Source of the DNA: Candidatus Poseidoniales archaeon
Lineage (GTDB): Archaea; Thermoplasmatota; Poseidoniia; Poseidoniales; Thalassarchaeaceae
NCBI GenBank assembly: GCA_028821815.1
Contig: JAPKEY010000070.1
Span: forward strand, 1-7,633
DNA: 7,633 bases
Direction of reading: 5' to 3'
Part shown: positions 1-5,739 of the stretch, one piece after another
Layout of the letters: every line of letters begins with the position of its first letter
Numbering within the stretch: position 1 is the first letter of the stretch
Notes under the pieces: model-generated
Databases searched by the model: none
Told to the model about the DNA's origin: nothing
Seen by the model: the letters and a program-made list of their open reading frames with translations, nothing else
Program-made: the position numbers and the translations under genes

Positions 1-85
1 CATGTTGCGATTTGCGATACAGGGGACGCCAACCCCCCTCCTAGCCCAACATTAGCGCCAATGCGGGCCCATATCAAACCAACGG
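1..85. other. unassigned left flank downstream of ccmE
   Basis: This short stretch lies beyond the ccmE stop codon and runs off the window. On the minus strand one frame is open from about position 92 to the edge, with no ATG and only CTG (89) or TTG (79) as possible starts; its conceptual peptide is glycine-rich and hydrophobic. On the plus strand a frame ends at a TAG at 53-55 and could be the tail of a gene entering from the left. I cannot choose between a minus-strand gene start, a plus-strand gene end, or spacer. I see no clear terminator. Confidence 0.3.
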
Positions 86-460
86 TCAGGCCTCAGCCTC
101 GTATTTTGATGGACATCCGGTTTTGATTTCATAGGCATGCATCATCCAACCATCACCATTTGGTGCCAATTCACCACGTACAGAGATGGTTTTCCCTTCA
201 TCTGCACCAGTGGGTAAAGAAGTCCCGCTGTAATCGATTGTGATGGTTTCACTTTCCCCTTCCAATACCAAGGAATGATTGTCCATATCCAGATTTACAA
301 CCGCGCCGTGTAATCGCAATGTTTCACCATCATACTGGTCAGGAGATTGCATCAACTGGTCGACTGACAAATCCACTTCAGGTTCGATGCTGATGAGCAT
401 CAAACTCATCAATCCTACAATTAACCCAAGGGTGGCCAGAATGCGAACTCTTTGTTCCAA
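86..460 (-). CDS. ccmE: CcmE-type heme chaperone (CXXXY variant)
   Basis: Periplasm-side, membrane-anchored chaperone that carries heme to apocytochrome c in the Ccm (System I) pathway. With the TTG start at 460 the product is 124 residues: a short charged start, one membrane anchor (about residues 6-25), then a small beta-rich OB-fold domain (about 35-118). The end, IKTGCPSKY, aligns with the usual CcmE ending 'AKHDEKY': the heme-binding histidine is replaced by Cys116, and Tyr120 is kept, giving the CXXXY motif known from archaeal and some sulfate-reducer CcmE proteins. The TTG start is preferred because GGAG at 469-472 sits 8 bases upstream and the gene then follows the pyrD stop by 4 bases. 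The alternative ATG at 514 would add 18 residues, overlap pyrD by 50 bases and lacks a good ribosome site. A generic OB-fold membrane protein is the main alternative. Confidence 0.75.
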   Translation of the reverse strand: MEQRVRILATLGLIVGLMSLMLISIEPEVDLSVDQLMQSPDQYDGETLRLHGAVVNLDMDNHSLVLEGESETITIDYSGTSLPTGADEGKTISVRGELAPNGDGWMMHAYEIKTGCPSKYEAEA

Positions 461-464
461 CCTC

Positions 465-1574
465 TCAACTCCGATGTGCGTGCCCGACTGCTTCGGACAA
501 GCTCTGATACCCATGTGCCTTGAGTTTACGATTTAGACCTTTGTTGATGGCCTTCGTAACACCGGGCCCTTCAAACACCAATGCACTGTAGAGTTGCAAT
601 AAACTCGCACCGGCTGCAATTTTATCCCAAGCAGATTCGGCATTGGAAATTCCACCAACACCAATAATCGGCAATTCTCCTTGAGTATGTGCATACAAGA
701 TATGTATGACTTCGGTTGATCTGTTGCGTAATGGCACACCTGAAAGACCACCTGTTTTCTTCATGAATTTTCCATCTGCTGGACGCGAAGTGGTTGTATT
801 GGTGGCGACAATACCTGCACATCCCTGCGCAATAGCGGTGTCCGCTACAGCGATAATCTGTTCATCGGATAAATCAGGCGATATTTTGACGAGAATGGGT
901 TTTCCGCTAGTATCAGTGGTGTCCGCAAGCTGCTGATTGATTGTATTGCATGCAGTGAGAATACGATCTAATTCCGAGCCCGATTGTAATTCCCTTAGAT
1001 TCGGTGTATTGGGGCTAGAGACATTGACAACAAATAAATCGGCAAATTCCCATAGCCTCTCCATCGTCCCTGCATAATCCTGATCGGCCTTATCATTGGG
1101 CGTAATTTTACTCTTGCCAAGATTGATTCCTACTGGTATGGATGCCCACTTCCCATTTGTTTTCATCCTTTTCAGATGGGCAGCCATAGCTTCTGAACCA
1201 GGATTGTTAAATCCCATGCGATTGATGAGGGCATTGTGTTTTGTGCTACGGAACATTCGGGGTTTCGGGTTTCCATCCTGTGGGTGGAACGTGATGCCAC
1301 CGATTTCAATCCATCCAAATCCAAGGTTTTCCCAGTGGGGGATATTCTCACCTTTTTTATCCATGCCCGCAGCCAAGCCAACAGGATTCTCAAATGCCAA
1401 CCCCATCACGTTGGTAGGAACCTCTGGTGAACGGCACATTCCACGCAAGATTGCCCTCAAACCAGGGAGTGACCATCCTCTAACTCCCTTCAGTGCCCTC
1501 CAATGCAAAGTTTCGGAACCTAGTGGTAGAACAGCCATCACCGGCCGAATGATTACCCGCCAAAATAGTCCCAT
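465..1574 (-). CDS. pyrD: dihydroorotate dehydrogenase, class 2 (quinone)
   Basis: Oxidises dihydroorotate to orotate, the fourth step of de novo pyrimidine synthesis, passing electrons through FMN to membrane quinone. The 369-residue product has the length of class 2 enzymes and the class-specific N-terminal extension (about residues 1-45) that forms the membrane-facing quinone tunnel. Visible motifs in barrel order are NPVGLAAGMDKKGE (63-76), NRMGFNNPG (118-126), NVSSPNTPNLR (184-194, with Ser187 as the class 2 catalytic base), VKISPDLSDEQ (229-239), TNTTTSR (258-264), GGLSGVPLRNRS (275-286) and IIGVGGI (303-309), with the phosphate-binding GASLLQLYSALVFEGPG near 322-338. Serine rather than cysteine at the base position excludes class 1. 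The C-terminus (SLSEAVGHAHRS) ends where the family normally ends, so the stop is genuine. It is the first gene of the minus-strand pair with ccmE; no Shine-Dalgarno site is visible before the ATG at 1574, so its message may be leaderless or nearly so. Confidence 0.95.
   Translation of the reverse strand: MGLFWRVIIRPVMAVLPLGSETLHWRALKGVRGWSLPGLRAILRGMCRSPEVPTNVMGLAFENPVGLAAGMDKKGENIPHWENLGFGWIEIGGITFHPQDGNPKPRMFRSTKHNALINRMGFNNPGSEAMAAHLKRMKTNGKWASIPVGINLGKSKITPNDKADQDYAGTMERLWEFADLFVVNVSSPNTPNLRELQSGSELDRILTACNTINQQLADTTDTSGKPILVKISPDLSDEQIIAVADTAIAQGCAGIVATNTTTSRPADGKFMKKTGGLSGVPLRNRSTEVIHILYAHTQGELPIIGVGGISNAESAWDKIAAGASLLQLYSALVFEGPGVTKAINKGLNRKLKAHGYQSLSEAVGHAHRS
469..472 (-). promoter_or_regulatory. 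ribosome binding site deciding the ccmE start
   Basis: On the minus strand GGAG is followed by 8 bases (TTGAGAGG) and then TTG. The spacing is ideal, and the site sits inside the last codons of pyrD, which points to translational coupling between the two genes. It favours the TTG start over the upstream ATG at 514. Confidence 0.5.
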
Positions 1575-1630
1575 TCAAACCAACGGGCTCGGCCGACATC
1601 CTTCAAGGGTTCCGTCCCCTCGCGGGGTCA
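1575..1630. promoter_or_regulatory. divergent spacer between pyrD and the 1631 gene
   Basis: These 56 bases separate two genes facing away from each other, so they should hold at least part of both promoters. I see no convincing archaeal TATA box on either strand; the stretch is GC-rich. It contains a CCCC-TCGC-GGGG hairpin (1616-1627), and CCGTCC (1612-1617) pairs with GGACGG (1633-1638) across the start codon of the rightward gene. The assignment as a promoter region rests on gene layout only. Confidence 0.35.
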
Positions 1631-2035
1631 ATGGACGGGATGGCACCGTGTATTGCCGAAGCGGCACGACGACTTCTGCGTACCGAAGGCACCTCACTAA
1701 TCGTCCCTGAGAGTTTGTTTAACGAGGCGCTGAAACTGAGCCTTGCCATCAGTGACGGTATACCAAAAATGATTCGTGAGCCGATGGTGTCGATGGGTTC
1801 GGAAAATCTAATCGAAATTGAGGGGCTATCGCAACTTGGTGGCGAAGAACCACCTTTGTCTATTTGCTGGATTCCAACCGACTTGGTTAATCTTGAATCA
1901 ATATGGGGTCAGTGGACACTGCAAATTCATGATTTGATGGCTGCCGGTTACCCTGGTTGTGTAGGGTGTGGTGGACCCGGTTCCGAGGGTACTTGGGATG
2001 AAACGGCTTCGCGCGCGCGTACACGCGTGACCTGA
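1631..2035 (+). CDS. unrecognised 134-residue protein
   Basis: I do not recognise this protein. It looks like a real gene: it fills the gap between pyrD and topA, no competing long frame exists opposite it, and its composition is that of a soluble globular protein with no signal peptide or membrane segment. The N-terminal third (about residues 5-40) is predicted helical, including an AARRLL stretch and a leucine/alanine-rich helix near 28-41. The middle is acidic and mixed (55-100), with tryptophans at 80, 92 and 95. Near the end is a CxxC pair (Cys110, Cys113) in the glycine-rich run GYPGCVGCGGPGSEG, which could bind a metal or be redox-active, with Cys7 and Cys79 as possible partners. The final dozen residues (SRARTRVT) are encoded by a CG-alternating tract and look unconserved. 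The start may be Met1 or Met4 (1640); no clear ribosome site distinguishes them. Confidence 0.6.
   Translation: MDGMAPCIAEAARRLLRTEGTSLIVPESLFNEALKLSLAISDGIPKMIREPMVSMGSENLIEIEGLSQLGGEEPPLSICWIPTDLVNLESIWGQWTLQIHDLMAAGYPGCVGCGGPGSEGTWDETASRARTRVT
2010..2029. other. 20-base alternating purine-pyrimidine tract (Z-DNA-prone)
   Basis: The sequence CGCGCGCGCGTACACGCGTG alternates pyrimidine and purine at all 20 positions and is mostly CG/CA-TG steps, the classic composition for a B-to-Z transition under negative supercoiling. It covers the last codons of the 1631 gene and lies about 105 bases upstream of the topA start. The sequence is directly visible; Z-DNA formation is inferred. Confidence 0.6.
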
Positions 2036-2054
2036 GGGGTTACTACGTAACCCC
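2036..2054. repeat. perfect 8-bp inverted repeat with 3-base loop
   Basis: GGGGTTAC, loop TAC, GTAACCCC. It begins immediately after the TGA stop (2033-2035) of the upstream gene and ends about 78 bases before topA. As RNA it would make a stable hairpin, but no T-run follows, so it is not a typical intrinsic terminator in either direction. It could protect or process a 3' end, act as a protein-binding palindrome, or extrude as a small cruciform. Confidence 0.6.
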
Positions 2055-2132
2055 AGTGATACCGCTCACTTTGCAATTTAGCGCAGCGTTTATTGGGGGC
2101 TCAGTGTCGGCCCTCGACCGGATGGGAATAAT
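2055..2132 (+). promoter_or_regulatory. probable topA promoter region
   Basis: This is the only non-coding space ahead of topA after the hairpin. The best TATA-like stretches are CAATTTAG (2074-2081) and TTTATT (2089-2094), both weak matches to the archaeal TTTAWATA box; they would give leaders of roughly 30 or 15 bases. No convincing Shine-Dalgarno site precedes the ATG at 2133. This is a positional inference. Confidence 0.25.
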
Positions 2133-4475
2133 ATGGATCTGCTGATTGTTGAATCTGGTGCTAAGTCAAAGACGATTCAGAAGTACCTCGGCAAGGGGTG
2201 GATCGTCGCGGCTTGCAATGGGCATGTTCGGGACCTCCCCAACAGTCGAACCAAGCATGGGAAGAAGGCGATGTGGGCTTCGACCGTGGATAAATTACCA
2301 CAGCCCCCATGGGAGTGGACAGAAAATTCAGAGCGCCACATAGGCAGATTATTGACAAAGGCGAAAGAGTCGGATGTTGAGAATATTTACATCGCAACTG
2401 ACCCCGATCGAGAGGGTGAATTCATCGCTTGGCAATTGGTTCAAATTTTCTCGGAAAATGGTTTCAGCAATATTGCACGTGTCACATTCAATGAAATCAC
2501 CAAAACAGCGGTTCAAGCAGCTATCGATGTTGGGGGGGAAGTCAACCAGAATTTGGTTTCAGCCGCAATGGTTCGCCGATTCATGGACCGCCTGGTCGGA
2601 TTTCGGGCTTCAAAATTCAGTCGTTCTTGGTCACTGCCTGCAATGGGGCGTGTTCAGACACCGACACTCGGCTTCATCGTCGACAAAGAACTAGAACGCG
2701 AGGCGTTCGTTCCACAGCCGTATTTCGCAGTCCATGCGGATGCTGGCGGTCTTCGATGGAATGCTCGCTTCCATGACAAGGGTGACACGGATGCATGGGT
2801 CGATGACAAGGGGAAATTCAATTCCGAGCGAACCAATGACTCAAAACTGGCCAATAATGCGTATACAGCGGTTGCAAATGGTCTCACCCTTGCCACTGTT
2901 GAACCGAGCCAATACAAACGTAACCCAGACCCACCATTTACCACAGATACTCTTCTGATGAAGGCTGGTTCTGAGATGAGTTGGAATCCAAGGCGCACCA
3001 TGAAAATCGCAGGGGAATTGTACAATGCAGGTCATATCACTTACATGCGAACAGACTCAACACGGACCAATGCGGCTGCACGTGATGATGTCAAATTACA
3101 TATTCGCGAAACTTGGGGCGAAGATCATCTCGGCGAGGGTGTATTAGGGCCTGATGCTAAATCAGGTGCATCTAATGTTCAAGATGCCCACGAGGCGATT
3201 CGTCCAACTGTTCCAAAAAACGCCTCACCCGCTGATCTCAGCACTGAACAAGCCCGCCTTTACCGGCTCATTTGGGCTCGTTTTGCGGGAAGTCAGATGA
3301 ATCCAAGTCGATATGAGCGTTTTTCGATGACTGCAGCAGCTGCTGGATTTAAGCGGCCATTTGCAGGTACTGCATCATGGCGTGTTCATCGTGGTTGGGA
3401 AGCAGCATTTGAGGGGATTCGCCAAGAACCTGCAACCACCCCTCCATCATTTGATGTAAGTGTTGGCACTGATCTCACCCTTGATTCTGCAAAAGAAGAT
3501 GGTGAAAATCCATGCCTTCGTGAAGATGAAACAAAACCTCCACCCCGTTACAAGCAACATTCATTGGTTCAGCAAATGAAGAAGGAAGGTATTGGCCGCC
3601 CCTCAACCTATGCGGCAACTATTGGGAAATTGCTGACTCGCAAGTATGTGGTGGAAGAAAATAAGTCCCTACAACCTTCGACGGAAGGGCGAACACTTTG
3701 GCTTGATGTTGCACCTTTTTACGATCGTAGCAGTCATGGAATTGAAGGGCACCTGTTTGGAACCAACTTCACATCCGAAATGGAAGCAAATTTAGATGCG
3801 ATTGAAGCTGGAAGTTCTTCAGCCCCTCAGGAATGGCATACATTTGCTGAACACTTCCAATCGTTGCATTTGGCAGCACTAGCGAAAAAGAAATTGACTC
3901 CCACACCAAAACAACTCGCCTACTATGAAAGACTCACTCAGAATTTATCTGATGAGCAAATCACAACATACTCGAGTGGCAAAGCACATGAAGATATGAC
4001 TGGGACTGAGATTCGTGAGATTCTCGATGTGATTACTAAGGCTCACCCTGCCGAAACACTACCGGCGAGCGAAAAGCAAACCAGTTGGATTGTAGCGTTG
4101 GCCCAAAGTGTGGAGTTGCCTGAGGCAGATGCCTGCGCATTGGTTGAAGTAAGCAGTTTCAGGGACTTGACAGGTGGTCGAAAAGGAACAGCCAGTAAAT
4201 TAATTGAACAACTCCAAGTATTAGCCAAAGATGTACCTAGGGAACCATCAGAGAAACAACTGAATTGGATTAAGACTCTCATGGCAAGGGCTGAATTGAA
4301 TGAGGCAGAGGCTTGTGCCTTGGTTGATGCGACAGGATTTACCGATTTACAAGGTGGACAAGGTGGGACAGCTAGTAAATTGATTACGGTTCTGAAGAAA
4401 CGAACCGGTGGTTCTGCAAAAAAACGCAAATCAAAAAAGAAGGCTCCTAAAGGAAAGAAATCAAAGAAGTCTTGA
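2133..4475 (+). CDS. topA: type IA DNA topoisomerase I with repeat-bearing tail
   Basis: Relaxes negatively supercoiled DNA by cutting one strand through a 5'-phosphotyrosine link and passing the other strand. The TOPRIM domain occupies about residues 1-125, with the catalytic glutamate in LIVESGAKSKTI (Glu7) and the metal-binding DPDREGE (Asp90, Asp92, Glu94). The gate and active-site domains span about 140-580: GRVQTPTLG (172-180), the active-site GHITYMRTDST with Tyr304 and Arg306, DAHEAIRPT (351-359), and the GIGRPSTYA signature (486-494). The start MDLLIVES is the normal family beginning. Instead of C-terminal zinc ribbons, residues 589-754 hold three related helical modules, the last two 29/49 identical, followed by a lysine-rich tail (756-780). 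Only four cysteines exist (28, 461, 668, 728), none paired, so no zinc site is possible. The active-site residues are all present, so the enzyme should be functional. The downstream gene follows after 46 bases. Confidence 0.96.
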   Translation: MDLLIVESGAKSKTIQKYLGKGWIVAACNGHVRDLPNSRTKHGKKAMWASTVDKLPQPPWEWTENSERHIGRLLTKAKESDVENIYIATDPDREGEFIAWQLVQIFSENGFSNIARVTFNEITKTAVQAAIDVGGEVNQNLVSAAMVRRFMDRLVGFRASKFSRSWSLPAMGRVQTPTLGFIVDKELEREAFVPQPYFAVHADAGGLRWNARFHDKGDTDAWVDDKGKFNSERTNDSKLANNAYTAVANGLTLATVEPSQYKRNPDPPFTTDTLLMKAGSEMSWNPRRTMKIAGELYNAGHITYMRTDSTRTNAAARDDVKLHIRETWGEDHLGEGVLGPDAKSGASNVQDAHEAIRPTVPKNASPADLSTEQARLYRLIWARFAGSQMNPSRYERFSMTAAAAGFKRPFAGTASWRVHRGWEAAFEGIRQEPATTPPSFDVSVGTDLTLDSAKEDGENPCLREDETKPPPRYKQHSLVQQMKKEGIGRPSTYAATIGKLLTRKYVVEENKSLQPSTEGRTLWLDVAPFYDRSSHGIEGHLFGTNFTSEMEANLDAIEAGSSSAPQEWHTFAEHFQSLHLAALAKKKLTPTPKQLAYYERLTQNLSDEQITTYSSGKAHEDMTGTEIREILDVITKAHPAETLPASEKQTSWIVALAQSVELPEADACALVEVSSFRDLTGGRKGTASKLIEQLQVLAKDVPREPSEKQLNWIKTLMARAELNEAEACALVDATGFTDLQGGQGGTASKLITVLKKRTGGSAKKRKSKKKAPKGKKSKKS
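4062..4394 (+). repeat. in-frame tandem module duplication in topA
   Basis: Residues 646-694 and 706-754 of TopA form a tandem repeat with a 60-residue period and 29 of 49 identical positions. Each starts SEKQ..WI, continues through EA.ACALV and ends GGTASKLI or GTASKLI. A more diverged earlier copy begins TPKQLAYYERL at residue 591. The best-conserved DNA is the GGTGG..GG.ACAGC.AGTAAATT.ATT region near 4172-4206 and 4352-4386. Confidence 0.8.
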
Positions 4476-4507
4476 TTGCGAAGGGCGAATCCTGATAGGT
4501 CACCTGC

Positions 4508-4512
4508 GGTGG
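4508..4512 (+). promoter_or_regulatory. Shine-Dalgarno site for the flavoprotein gene
   Basis: GGTGG lies 9 bases before the ATG at 4522 and matches the archaeal GGAGGTGAT consensus in its GGTG core. It supports Met at 4522 over the in-frame ATG at 4408, which lies inside topA. Confidence 0.55.
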
Positions 4513-4521
4513 CTTATCGAC

Positions 4522-5730
4522 ATGACCGGCCATGATTACGATGTAATCATCGTGGGCGCGGGCCCGGTTGGCGGTCACCTCGGCCGCATCTTATCTGAAA
4601 ACGGGCTGCACGTCCTGATTCTTGAAGAGCATCGCGAAATTGGGAAACCATTCCAGTGTGCTGGCCTCGTGACTCCCGCTGCTATGGATCGGGTAAACTT
4701 GCACCACACCATTTTGTCGGATGTTTGGGGGGCGCGAATACACAGCCCTGGGGGTCGCCCAGTCGAAATCGGACAACCATCGATCATTCGCACACATGTG
4801 GTTTGTCGCAAACTGTTTGATGAGGGCTGCGTCCGACAAGCGATTGAAGCAGGTGCAACCCTCTGGGTTGATTCCAAGCCGACAGATGCTGTTGTAGATT
4901 CCACTGGAATCTCAGTTACCATCGATCGAGAAGGGCATTTGCAGACCCTTCGTGCCAAATTACTGTGTGGTGCAGACGGGGTCCATTCGTGGACCCGGCG
5001 ACATTTCCGATTTGGTCGGCCAAAGGAATTCATGATTGGATTCCAGGCTGAAGTGTCAGGGTATGAAGGGATACCGGGTAGGTTGGAAATGTTCTCAGGC
5101 GAAGATGTTGCACCAGGGCTGTTTGCATGGGCTATCCCCAACGGGGAAACACATCGAATTGGGGTTTGGGTCCATCCTGAACGTTTGGCTGGTCGTTCCT
5201 GTGAAATGCTCTATGATACCTTGCTAAGCCATCCACTTTGGAGTGATAGATTTGCCAACATCCATGAAACTGCGCGGTTCTGTGGTCCATTGGCCTGTGG
5301 TTTGCTGAAACGAATTTTCAAAGAACGTGTGCTATTGTTTGGAGATGCTGCGGGGCTATGCAAGCCAACGACTGGTGGTGGTATTGGCCCTGGTTTTGAC
5401 CAAGTTCACTACCTTGCACCCAATCTTGTCAAAGCAATTTTGGCGAACAACCTGGGCGAATCTCAACTCAAACGTGTTTGCAAACCTATGGAGAAGGTCC
5501 GGAAAGAGCAGGAAAGAGCCCGAATATTACGCGATTTGTTTGTCTCATCATGCGATGATGATGAACTTGAAGCCACCTTCAAAATATTTGCACGTGACGA
5601 TGTCGTCTCTCTGATTAATGAAGTCGGTGATATCGAAAAACCAGTGCCATTGGGGATTCGTTTGCTCAAAGACATTCCCGAATTCAGGCGTATGGCTGTC
5701 CGTGCAACATGGGCTTTGTTAACGGGATGA
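4522..5730 (+). CDS. geranylgeranyl reductase family FAD oxidoreductase
   Basis: Probably saturates double bonds of geranylgeranyl chains of archaeal ether lipids or a related isoprenoid. The 402-residue product opens with a Rossmann FAD site, VIIVGAGPVGG (GxGxxG at 12-17), with an acidic pair (Glu35-Glu36) at the end of the second strand. The family's GKPFQCAGLVTP motif (41-52, Cys46) and the CRKLFDEG region (95-102) follow. GADGVHS (150-156) and FGDAAGLCKPTTGGGIGPGF (273-292) are the second and third flavin-binding motifs; the latter is very close to the geranylgeranyl reductase signature. The substrate region includes PGLFAWAIPNG (198-208). There is no signal peptide; such enzymes act at the inner face of the membrane. 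The start at 4522 fits the Rossmann position and has a GGTGG site; the upstream ATG at 4408 would add 38 residues overlapping topA. Other FAD enzymes of the same superfamily (for example isoprenoid or quinone modifiers) remain possible. Confidence 0.8.
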   Translation: MTGHDYDVIIVGAGPVGGHLGRILSENGLHVLILEEHREIGKPFQCAGLVTPAAMDRVNLHHTILSDVWGARIHSPGGRPVEIGQPSIIRTHVVCRKLFDEGCVRQAIEAGATLWVDSKPTDAVVDSTGISVTIDREGHLQTLRAKLLCGADGVHSWTRRHFRFGRPKEFMIGFQAEVSGYEGIPGRLEMFSGEDVAPGLFAWAIPNGETHRIGVWVHPERLAGRSCEMLYDTLLSHPLWSDRFANIHETARFCGPLACGLLKRIFKERVLLFGDAAGLCKPTTGGGIGPGFDQVHYLAPNLVKAILANNLGESQLKRVCKPMEKVRKEQERARILRDLFVSSCDDDELEATFKIFARDDVVSLINEVGDIEKPVPLGIRLLKDIPEFRRMAVRATWALLTG

Positions 5731-5734
5731 GGTG
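5729..5734 (+). promoter_or_regulatory. Shine-Dalgarno site overlapping the preceding stop
   Basis: GAGGTG matches the archaeal consensus exactly, sits 5 bases before the ATG at 5740, and shares its first two bases with the TGA stop (5728-5730) of the flavoprotein gene. This arrangement implies translational coupling of the two genes. Confidence 0.7.
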
Positions 5735-5739
5735 TTATC

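Noticed and set aside
279..536. 85-codon plus-strand frame over ccmE and the end of pyrD
   Set aside because: Antisense to two better-supported genes, with no ribosome site or domain.
1096..1710. 204-codon open frame on the plus strand opposite pyrD
   Set aside because: It lies almost entirely antisense to the well-supported pyrD, has an atypical Pro/Arg/Ser-rich composition at its end, and shows no domain.
2036..2054. Hairpin as an intrinsic transcription terminator
   Set aside because: No T-rich run follows on either strand, so it is reported as an inverted repeat only.
4043..4429. 128-codon minus-strand frame opposite the TopA repeats
   Set aside because: Its apparent internal repeats only mirror the duplicated topA modules on the other strand.
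4408..4521. Upstream in-frame ATG extending the flavoprotein by 38 residues
   Set aside because: It overlaps topA by 68 bases, adds a basic non-family segment before the Rossmann motif, and the ATG at 4522 has its own GGTGG site.
4575..5141. 188-codon minus-strand frame inside the reductase-family gene
   Set aside because: Antisense shadow of a gene with clear FAD motifs; composition rich in Ser/Pro/Arg with no recognisable fold.
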